From the NCBI RefSeq assembly GCF_900094945.1, contig NZ_FMAQ01000003.1, forward strand, positions 97,762 to 161,761: a stretch of DNA of 64,000 nucleotides, in the 5' to 3' direction. The stretch is from Gilliamella bombicola (GTDB lineage Bacteria > Pseudomonadota > Gammaproteobacteria > Enterobacterales > Orbaceae). The notes below the pieces were generated by a model. That model did no database searches and had not been told where the DNA came from. It worked only from the letters and a program-made list of their open reading frames with translations. Of the stretch, positions 57,679 through 64,000 are shown one piece after another. Every line of letters starts with the position of its first letter. Positions within the stretch are counted from its first letter, which is position 1. The position numbers and the translations under genes were made by a program.

Positions 57679-59269
57679 GATCAACATCACTCCCTTCAAA
57701 TTCTTTAAACATCCCTATAGGATTAAATTTTATTTTGGCATTGACTGGAATTTGACCGGCCAAATCTAAATGATACTTACACACAGCACCAATAACAGGA
57801 TAGCCACCAGTTAAAGGATGATCATTTAAAAATAACACTGGTTGTCCATTAGCGGGAATTTGGATAGCCCCAATGCAAGTCCCTTCACTCGGTAATTCCT
57901 GTTGTTTCTCACGGCTTAATGACCGTTCACCAGACAAGCGCAAGCCAATACGATTGGAAGCCGGCGTCACCTGCCATAGCTGTGAAATAAGAAGTTCAAC
58001 AGCTTGCTGAGTAAACCAATCGGTGCGCGGTCCAAGCACGATATCTAATACCACAACATCACCACCAGTAGGGTAATTAATAACGGGTATTTCAGTCAAT
58101 GAAACAGGGTTTAACACTTTTGCTTGCTTAACTGCCAGTGTTTGACCCACTTTTAGTGGCAATGGACCAACTTGTGCAAGGGTATCAAAAGAACAACTAG
58201 TCAAAATAGGCGCCACTTGAAAACCACCGCGCACTGCAAAATAACTACGAACGCCACATTTTACATTACCTAAACGGATAATATCACCTGATTCTAATTG
58301 AATCGGCTGATACATCGGTGCGGTATAGGTTTCGTTTTTAGCGGTGGTTATTGTGATCTCACATAAAGCCCCCGTCACTGCAACCAACATGGAGCTGTTT
58401 ATTTGAGCACTAAAACCACCTTGTGTAATCTCTAACGCAGGTTCATTAATGGGGTTTCCTACCACACGGTTAGCACTATGTAATGCGCTTTTATCCATAG
58501 CACCTGATTCAGAAATACCTAATGTAGCTTGCCCTACTCGACCATTGTCTTGGAACAGCGTTTGCAGCCCTGTTGCTAATACTGTTATATCTTGTTGTTG
58601 GCAAGCAAAATCATCCGGTTTTTTCGATTTGGGTAAATAATAAGTAGTCTGCGATTGGCTCGCATCCACAAAATGAACCCGAGTACCGGGTTTGAACAGC
58701 GCTGGCTCATCACGATAAATGTTCCAAACAGCCGTATCAGTGATACCAATCAGCTGCCAACCACCAGGGCTAGCCTGTGGGTAAACACTACTAAACTCAC
58801 CAGCTAAAGCAACCGATCCAGCAGGAATACGAACGCGGGGCGATTGTCGGCGTGGCACATTAAGCTGAGCTGTTTTAGATACCATATAAGCAAAGCCCGG
58901 AGCAAAACCACAAAACGCCACTTGATACTCGTTATTGGTGTGCCTTGCAATCACCTCGGCAACGGTTATACCAAGGTAGTCTGCCACTTGGGATAAATCT
59001 TCGCCATTATAACGCACCGGTATTGTCACCAACTCACCAGACTGCATCACGCTTGCCGAAATATCTAGTTGAGCAATATGCTTAGCAAGCGTATTGGCAT
59101 TAGTCGTAATGGGGTTGTAACGGATCAATACGGTTCGCGCTGCGGGGATTATCTCTTCGATATGCCAATCAGCAAAAACACCTTGAAGCACATCAGTGAG
59201 AGCCATGGTTTGCTCAAGGCTATTTAATTCTACAATAAGCGCATCGACATTAACGGGTAAAAATCGCAT
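57671..59269 (-). CDS. Fused 5-oxoprolinase subunits PxpB-PxpC
   Basis: A 532-residue fusion. Residues about 1-215 are PxpB/KipI (AHS1): ADYLGITVAEVIARHTN, FCGFAPGFAYM and VPRRQSPRVRIPAGSVALAG. Residues about 225-520 are PxpC/KipA (AHS2): GLQTLFQDNGRVGQATLGISESGAMD and YFAVRGGFQVAPIL. In E. coli and Bacillus these are separate genes. With PxpA they form the ATP-dependent 5-oxoprolinase. AHS1-AHS2 also make the carboxyltransferase half of urea carboxylase. The ATG at 59267-59269 has GAGG six bases upstream. Confidence 0.92.
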   Translation of the reverse strand: MRFLPVNVDALIVELNSLEQTMALTDVLQGVFADWHIEEIIPAARTVLIRYNPITTNANTLAKHIAQLDISASVMQSGELVTIPVRYNGEDLSQVADYLGITVAEVIARHTNNEYQVAFCGFAPGFAYMVSKTAQLNVPRRQSPRVRIPAGSVALAGEFSSVYPQASPGGWQLIGITDTAVWNIYRDEPALFKPGTRVHFVDASQSQTTYYLPKSKKPDDFACQQQDITVLATGLQTLFQDNGRVGQATLGISESGAMDKSALHSANRVVGNPINEPALEITQGGFSAQINSSMLVAVTGALCEITITTAKNETYTAPMYQPIQLESGDIIRLGNVKCGVRSYFAVRGGFQVAPILTSCSFDTLAQVGPLPLKVGQTLAVKQAKVLNPVSLTEIPVINYPTGGDVVVLDIVLGPRTDWFTQQAVELLISQLWQVTPASNRIGLRLSGERSLSREKQQELPSEGTCIGAIQIPANGQPVLFLNDHPLTGGYPVIGAVCKYHLDLAGQIPVNAKIKFNPIGMFKEFEGSDVDHV

Positions 59270-59432
59270 TAAACACCTCGATATATGGTCAATATCCAAT
59301 TACTAAAAACACTTATTTTATATTGTTTTGTTATATTAGCGACCAAATTTATAGCCACTTAACAACGTATTGTCTAATCATATTTCAATTTTTGTTGTTA
59401 ATTGAATTTATTTTTACAAATATTTAACTAAC

Positions 59433-60215
59433 CTAGCGATTATTAGCCTTAGCAAACGGAGCTATATTGATGCCATTTTGCTGTAATTTTTCTCGGACTT
59501 TTTGCGCCATAGCCAAAGCGCCGGCACTATCACCATGAACACAAATCGAACCGGCATCAATACGCACAAACTGCCCCTCGATAGCAGTTACACCACCCTC
59601 ATTAACCAATTGCAACATACGGTCAGCAACAAACTCGGGATCGTGCAACACAGCCCCCGCTTCTTTACGAGACACTAACGTACCATCGGCATGATATGCC
59701 CTATCAGCAAAAGCCTCGGCAACCACACGCAAGCCGTTTTCTTTGGCCCACTCAATGAGTTTTGAGCCCGCAAGCGCAACTAAAATCAGTGTTGAATCAA
59801 CCGAACAAAGTGCATCAATCACTGCCATTGCCTGACGCTTATCATGCGCAATTGTGTTATATAATGCGCCATGAGGCTTAACATAACTCACCTTAGCACC
59901 AATTGAAGCGGCTAACCCTTTTAGTGCACCAATTTGATAAATCACATCTGCGGTTAATTCATCGGCGGCTATATCCATATTACGACGGCCAAAACCAACT
60001 AAATCAGGATAACCGACATGAGCACCGATTTCGACATGATTAGCTTTGGCCGCTTTTAATGTCTTTAAAATACCCGCTGGCGATCCGGCATGAAATCCGC
60101 AAGCAATATTGGCACTGCTAACAACTTTTAGCATTGCCTCATCATTTCCCATCTGCCATTGACCAAAGCTCTCGCCAAGGTCACTGTTTAAATCAATACA
60201 TTTAGTGATTGTCAT
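59433..60215 (-). CDS. pxpA: 5-oxoprolinase subunit PxpA
   Basis: A 260-residue LamB/YcsF-family protein: [50 protein letters not shown] and [19 protein letters not shown] cover the active-site strands of the family. PxpA opens 5-oxoproline to glutamate together with PxpB-PxpC and ATP. It starts 9 bases after the transporter gene and precedes pxpB-pxpC by 163 bases, which leaves room for an internal promoter. Confidence 0.95.
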   Translation of the reverse strand: MTITKCIDLNSDLGESFGQWQMGNDEAMLKVVSSANIACGFHAGSPAGILKTLKAAKANHVEIGAHVGYPDLVGFGRRNMDIAADELTADVIYQIGALKGLAASIGAKVSYVKPHGALYNTIAHDKRQAMAVIDALCSVDSTLILVALAGSKLIEWAKENGLRVVAEAFADRAYHADGTLVSRKEAGAVLHDPEFVADRMLQLVNEGGVTAIEGQFVRIDAGSICVHGDSAGALAMAQKVREKLQQNGINIAPFAKANNR

Positions 60216-60223
60216 ATTGTCCT

Positions 60224-61459
60224 CTATTTTAAATAGTTAAAAATAGTAGCGACCGACATTATGCCCATATACCAAGTAATTGCACACACAACTACACCTG
60301 ACAGCAATAACCATCTTGGATAATGATATCCAGACATAAGATCAGCTCTTCGCCAACCAATATACACAAAAATAGTCAAACCAAGCGGTAACACTAAACC
60401 ATTAAAGCCACCGGCAAAAACGAGTAATGATGCTGGTGCTGTTCCCATAGCTAAATAGACCACAAGCGAAACAACAATAAAAATAATAGTGGCAAATTGG
60501 CGTTGTTTGTCTGTAATTGTTCGTTTAAAAGGTGTAATAAAAGTCATCGAAGTATAAGCCGCTCCAATAACACTGGTAATGGCTGCCGCCCATAAAATTA
60601 AACCAAAAAGACGTAATCCAAACTCGCCTAAAGCAGCCTGAAAAGCTTGCGATGCGGGGTTAGCGGCATAACTTGAAATATCAATTGTCACACCACTTGC
60701 CACTACACCTAAAATGGCTAAAAACAAAATATAGCGCATCAAGCCCACAACAATAATCCCTTTGGTTGCCGCACCTGAAACATAATCAATATGCTCAACA
60801 CCAACCATGCCTTTATCAAGTAAACGGTGAGCACCAGCATAAGAAATATACCCCCCAACCGTTCCCCCAACAATAGTAGTAATCGAGGCAAAATTAACAT
60901 CACTAGGTAAAACTGTCTCTTTTAACGCTTGACCAACTGGCGGATGTGATGCAAACACCACAAATAATGTCAAAATAATCATTAATAAACCAAAACCAAT
61001 CATCAATCGATCAATAAAATTACTCGCTTTACGTGACGAAAAGATATAAACCGCTAAAAGCGCACTAATTGCCCCACCCCATTTAGGATCAAGCCCAACC
61101 AATGCATTTAAACCTAACCCAGCACCAGCAATATTACCAATATTAAATACTAATCCACCAAAGATAATCAGCACCGCTAGCAAATAACCGCTAAATGGAA
61201 TCGTTGCATTAGCAATATCTGACGAATTCATTTTGGTTAATGCCACTACTCGCCAAATATTTTGCTGAACAACAAAATCGATAATAATAGATGCTAAAAT
61301 ACCAAAACCAAAAGCAGTGCCAAGCGTAACGGTAAACGTGGCCGTTTGAGTAATAAACCCTGGGCCAATGGCTGATGTCGCCATTAAAAAAATGGCACTG
61401 ATTAATGAAGCACGCCGATCTTTAACAAAAGCAACGGTACTACTGTTATGATTTTGCAT
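60224..61459 (-). CDS. NRAMP-family transporter of the pxp cluster (YcsG-like)
   Basis: A 411-residue membrane protein with about eleven helices. It begins [18 protein letters not shown], a variant of the NRAMP TM1 motif in which the usual metal-ligand DPGN is replaced, so metal transport is not assured. The same family (Bacillus YcsG) sits beside ycsF/pxpA, so uptake of 5-oxoproline or a related acid is plausible. The ATG at 61457-61459 has AGGAGA seven bases before it; one at 61465 is too close to the site. First gene of the operon. Confidence 0.88.
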   Translation of the reverse strand: MQNHNSSTVAFVKDRRASLISAIFLMATSAIGPGFITQTATFTVTLGTAFGFGILASIIIDFVVQQNIWRVVALTKMNSSDIANATIPFSGYLLAVLIIFGGLVFNIGNIAGAGLGLNALVGLDPKWGGAISALLAVYIFSSRKASNFIDRLMIGFGLLMIILTLFVVFASHPPVGQALKETVLPSDVNFASITTIVGGTVGGYISYAGAHRLLDKGMVGVEHIDYVSGAATKGIIVVGLMRYILFLAILGVVASGVTIDISSYAANPASQAFQAALGEFGLRLFGLILWAAAITSVIGAAYTSMTFITPFKRTITDKQRQFATIIFIVVSLVVYLAMGTAPASLLVFAGGFNGLVLPLGLTIFVYIGWRRADLMSGYHYPRWLLLSGVVVCAITWYMGIMSVATIFNYLK

Positions 61460-61722
61460 ATGCATGTCTCCTCTTAATTTGTTCCTACAATTATTAATAC
61501 AACTGCCCTATTAGCGACTTTCAACTATGTTAGTTTTAATGACGCTTGCTTAAAAATAATGCAAGCATCATGCCATAGTACATGTTGTTCATTAACAAAA
61601 GGCGCTATCATCACTGTTTTTAAGCAAAAATACTAATTAAAAATAGTTATAATTGCCTAACATTGAGGCATAAAAATGAATAAACAACGCTTAACAGACT
61701 AGTTTGCACCAAAAGTGAGCAT

Positions 61723-61743
61723 AAAAAAACGTAACTTACGTTT
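61723..61743 (-). terminator. Terminator downstream of the lysR gene
   Basis: AAACGTAA at 61727-61734 pairs with TTACGTTT at 61736-61743 (1-base loop); on the minus strand the stem is followed by a T-run (61723-61729). It lies 19 bases beyond the lysR stop and separates it from the pxp operon. Confidence 0.6.
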
Positions 61744-61761
61744 AAACGTTATGATAGAAGA

Positions 61762-62643
61762 CTAACACTTTAACGCATCGACAATCAACTTAAAGACATT
61801 CGAATGCCCTTTGCGGCTTGGGTAGTAAAGATAAAAAGAATCATATGTAATGGCAAACTCGGCTAATAACTCAACCAATTGGCCCGAAGCCAATTCCTGC
61901 TCAATACCAGAACGAGCAAGCCAAGTAATACCCAAACCATCTAAGGCTGCTTGCTTACGCAAATGATTGTTAATTATAAATTGCGAATGTGGATGGTATT
62001 TAACTATTTTTCCTGCTTCCAAAAATTCCCATGGTAATTCTGTACCATGCTCCGAAGATATCCGCATACCAATTAAACGATGCTTGTCCAAATCTTTAAT
62101 ACATGTTGGTGCAGCCTTCGCTTGTAAATAATTGGGGGTAGCTACTAAAGCCATTTTTAAAGGAGGCGATATCTTAACGGCGATCATCTCTTTAGCAATA
62201 TCACTCCCTAAACGGCATCCCATATCAAACCCCTGCTTAACAATATCCGCCCAACTATTATCAGCTTGAATTTCAACTTTAATTTGTGGATAACGAGGCA
62301 AAAAATCGCGTAATTTAGGGTATATAATCTGCTCAACAGCAATACTTGGAGCATTAATTCGGATCGTTCCTGAAGGTGTATTAATAAAATGGTTTAACGC
62401 ATCAACCTCTTGATGGATCGAATCAAATAACGGTGAAATTTTCCGGAATAACTGTTCCCCCGCCTCGGTGAGTGACACATTACGCGTGGTACGATTAAAT
62501 AGGCGCAGTTTTAATCGAGTTTCTAAATTTCGCATACTATGACTTAGCGCTGATGAAGTAATCCCCAATAATTGCCCTGCTTTAACAAAGCTAGAAGTCT
62601 GTGCCACAATAATAAAGTAATTTAACTCATTTAGGTTATACAC
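61762..62643 (-). CDS. LysR-type transcriptional regulator
   Basis: A 293-residue LTTR: winged helix MYNLNELNYFIIVAQTSSFVKAGQLLGITSSALSHSMRNLE, then RLFNRTTRNVSLTEAGE, and a periplasmic-binding-like effector domain from about residue 88. The family member resembles those controlling a divergent oxidoreductase gene. It faces the SDR gene across 132 bases that contain a perfect 19-bp palindrome, so it probably controls it and itself. The effector is unknown. Confidence 0.93.
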   Translation of the reverse strand: MYNLNELNYFIIVAQTSSFVKAGQLLGITSSALSHSMRNLETRLKLRLFNRTTRNVSLTEAGEQLFRKISPLFDSIHQEVDALNHFINTPSGTIRINAPSIAVEQIIYPKLRDFLPRYPQIKVEIQADNSWADIVKQGFDMGCRLGSDIAKEMIAVKISPPLKMALVATPNYLQAKAAPTCIKDLDKHRLIGMRISSEHGTELPWEFLEAGKIVKYHPHSQFIINNHLRKQAALDGLGITWLARSGIEQELASGQLVELLAEFAITYDSFYLYYPSRKGHSNVFKLIVDALKC

Positions 62644-62656
62644 AATCAGCCCCTAT

Positions 62657-62675
62657 TAGTGAATTTAATTCACTA
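62657..62675. promoter_or_regulatory. Palindromic operator between lysR and the SDR gene
   Basis: TAGTGAATT-T-AATTCACTA is a perfect 9-1-9 inverted repeat located 14 bases upstream of lysR and 101 upstream of the SDR start. It contains the T-N11-A spacing of LysR-family sites. Confidence 0.7.
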
Positions 62676-62775
62676 CACTATAAAACACCTCCCCATTTAT
62701 CTCAATAAAAGCCCTCGCTAAACTATCAACAAATCATAGCCAAAGATTAAGCAACAGGCAAAATAGGAGAGGAGC

Positions 62776-63594
62776 ATGACAAAAGAAGTGATTGTATTAA
62801 GTGGATCCGGTGCTATAGGTATTGCGATTGTCAGACGCATAGCGATAGGCAAACAACTCCTATTAGCCGACCTAAACCCAGAACACGCCGAAAAGCAAGC
62901 CCAACAACTGCACAATGCCGGATTTAATGTACACACCACCGCTTGCGATGTATCAAACCCACAATCGGTCAACAAATTAGTCGAAACAGCCACAAAACTA
63001 GGCAAAATAATGGGCTTAGTCAACACTGCTGGGGTATCGCCATCGCAAGCATCTGCCGCACAAATCTTCAACGTTGACTTATACGGCAACGCCCTATTAT
63101 TGGACGCTTTTAGTCCTGTCATGGCAAAAGGCAGTTCAGCGTTAGTCATTGGATCACAATCTTCACACCGCCTAGCACCTCTAACACAAGAACAAACTAA
63201 AGCCCTAGCCTTAACCCCGACCGAAGCCTTGCTTGATTTACCATTTATAAAAAACGTCAACGACACCTTAAAAGCCTATCAACTAGCCAAACGCGGCAAC
63301 GCCATAAAAGTACAAGTGGAAGCGGTCAAATGGGGATATCGTGGCGCCAGAATAAACTGCATTAGCGCAGGCATAATCCACACCCCTTTAGCAAACGACG
63401 AACTTAATGGCGACCGAAAAGATTTTTATCGCAATATGCTAAAACAACTCCCAGTAGGTCGGGGCGGCACACCTGACGAAATTGCCAATCTTGCCGAGTT
63501 CATCATGTCAGACAAAGGCGCCTACATAACGGGCAGTGACATATTAATCGATGGTGGCGCCACGGCAAAATATTGGTGGGATAATAACAATTAA
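62776..63594 (+). CDS. Short-chain dehydrogenase/reductase
   Basis: A 272-residue classical SDR. The cofactor site is VIVLSGSGAIGIAIVRR (a Gly-rich variant of TGxxxGxG), followed by ADLNPEHAEK and CDVSNPQS, which suggest NAD+ rather than NADP+. VNTAGVSPSQ, the catalytic Tyr-Lys in AYQLAKRGN and the C-terminal GSDILIDGG complete the fold. The substrate is unknown; regulation by the divergent LysR is likely. The gene uses noticeably more C-ending codons than its neighbours. Confidence 0.9.
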   Translation: MTKEVIVLSGSGAIGIAIVRRIAIGKQLLLADLNPEHAEKQAQQLHNAGFNVHTTACDVSNPQSVNKLVETATKLGKIMGLVNTAGVSPSQASAAQIFNVDLYGNALLLDAFSPVMAKGSSALVIGSQSSHRLAPLTQEQTKALALTPTEALLDLPFIKNVNDTLKAYQLAKRGNAIKVQVEAVKWGYRGARINCISAGIIHTPLANDELNGDRKDFYRNMLKQLPVGRGGTPDEIANLAEFIMSDKGAYITGSDILIDGGATAKYWWDNNN

Positions 63595-63668
63595 TTTTAA
63601 ATGAAATGATATTATCTGAAGGAATAAATCATGTATGAATAAGGTGTTTTTTGTTAAAAAACAGCCAG

Positions 63669-63709
63669 AAAAACTTTAATAAAATCAATACCTTTTCTGA
63701 CCGATTTTT
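63669..63709 (+). repeat. Dispersed 41-bp repeat, copy 3
   Basis: AAAAACTTTAATAAAATCAA then TACCTTTTCTGACCGATTTTT, two mismatches from the copy at 11478-11518 and the best match to the inverted copy at 37697-37736. Confidence 0.85.
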
Positions 63710-63817
63710 GGCGGAAAATCAGGCCTTTTTTGTTTTGGTGAATAGAATAAATTGAGTGCGCAGGTTTCGGACGTTTTGACCTATAGTGAACAAAATAGCT
63801 ATTGTGACCACGTCCGA

Positions 63818-63847
63818 GCTAAGGGAATTAAAGCGAATTCCCTTAGC
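63818..63847. repeat. 12-bp perfect hairpin
   Basis: GCTAAGGGAATT (63818-63829) and AATTCCCTTAGC (63836-63847) with loop AAAGCG. No T-run follows, so it is not a standard terminator. It opens the GC-rich tail of the window. Confidence 0.75.
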
Positions 63848-64000
63848 AATCCCGCGCTTGGCTGCAGAATGTGGCCTGCGGCTACCCGACGCCGTCGCTC
63901 GGTCTTGACGCACCGTTTGTGATGCGTTCCAGACGCAGCACAAACTCGCCAAACGTCCTGTTTGGCGTGCTAACCTCGCTCTGTTGTCGGCACATTCTGA

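Larger units (their letters stand above)
63595..64000. other. Window end: repeat copy 3 and GC-rich hairpin region
   Basis: After the SDR gene comes repeat copy 3 (63669-63709). From about 63811 base composition becomes GC-rich with two strong hairpins: GCTAAGGGAATT/AATTCCCTTAGC (63818-63847) and CGCCAAAC/GTTTGGCG (63947-63967). An arginine-rich minus frame (63719-63952) is not credible as a gene. Confidence 0.5.

Noticed and set aside
62718..63266. 182-residue minus-strand frame opposite the SDR gene
   Set aside because: Cys- and Ser-rich antisense shadow of a clear SDR; open only because of the C-rich codon use of that gene.
63719..63952. 77-residue Arg-rich frame at the window end
   Set aside because: Runs through perfect hairpins and a composition shift, with no ribosome-binding site or similarity.

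Overview
The window is AT-rich chromosomal DNA from a gammaproteobacterium. Housekeeping genes match the Escherichia coli set closely and often keep its order: purE-purK, modE-modF divergent from modABC, tsaB-yoaA, hinT-lpoB-nagZ, rpsF-priB-rpsR-rplI. Base composition, an anaerobe-leaning gene set, a large cell-surface sugar locus and the mix of E. coli-like and Pasteurellaceae-like traits suggest Orbales (Gilliamella or a relative from insect guts). This placement is inference; no rRNA gene is present to settle it.

Layout. 1-14640: core metabolism and repair, comprising purine synthesis (purK partial, purE), a RidA-family protein, uvrB behind a DnaA-box region, the molybdate regulator and transport genes with a clear ModE operator, lpxH-ppiB overlapping, folD, a DUF2884 protein, grxA, tsaB and the YoaA helicase. 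14935-34307: a surface-polysaccharide and LPS locus with five GT8-domain proteins (one fused to DUF4422), two GT9 heptosyltransferase-like genes (one apparently frameshifted twice), two tandem MsbA-like ABC exporters, UDP-galactopyranose mutase, two GT2 enzymes, a CDP-glycerol-phosphotransferase-like protein, an acyltransferase-3 protein and dTDP-glucose 4,6-dehydratase. 34310-37565: a TyrR lacking the ACT domain, nagZ, lpoB, hinT. 37853-41112: the ribosomal protein operon with its promoter, then ggt.

41595-45160: a cellobiose-type PTS permease of which only the C-terminal third remains beside an IS3-family (IS150-like) element, followed by bglA with an upstream CRP site. 45194-52582: an accessory region with YciI and ChaB proteins, two proteins built from 20-residue leucine-rich repeats between conserved caps (one module in one protein, three in the other), an unidentified exported protein, and acuI. 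Most of it lies between two copies of a roughly 115-bp direct repeat. 53090-55597: a DUF3829 lipoprotein and the SstT transporter. 55930-61459: a 5-oxoproline utilisation cluster (NRAMP-like transporter, PxpA, fused PxpB-PxpC, and a biotin carboxylase carrying its own biotin domain). 61762-63594: a LysR regulator divergent from a short-chain dehydrogenase with a palindromic operator between them. The last 200 bases are conspicuously GC-rich and hairpin-rich.

The most unusual items are the modular leucine-rich repeat pair and its flanking repeats, the doubly frameshifted heptosyltransferase with both shifts at simple-sequence tracts, a three-copy 40-bp dispersed repeat, and the carboxylase/oxoprolinase cluster whose domain set equals a split urea carboxylase.
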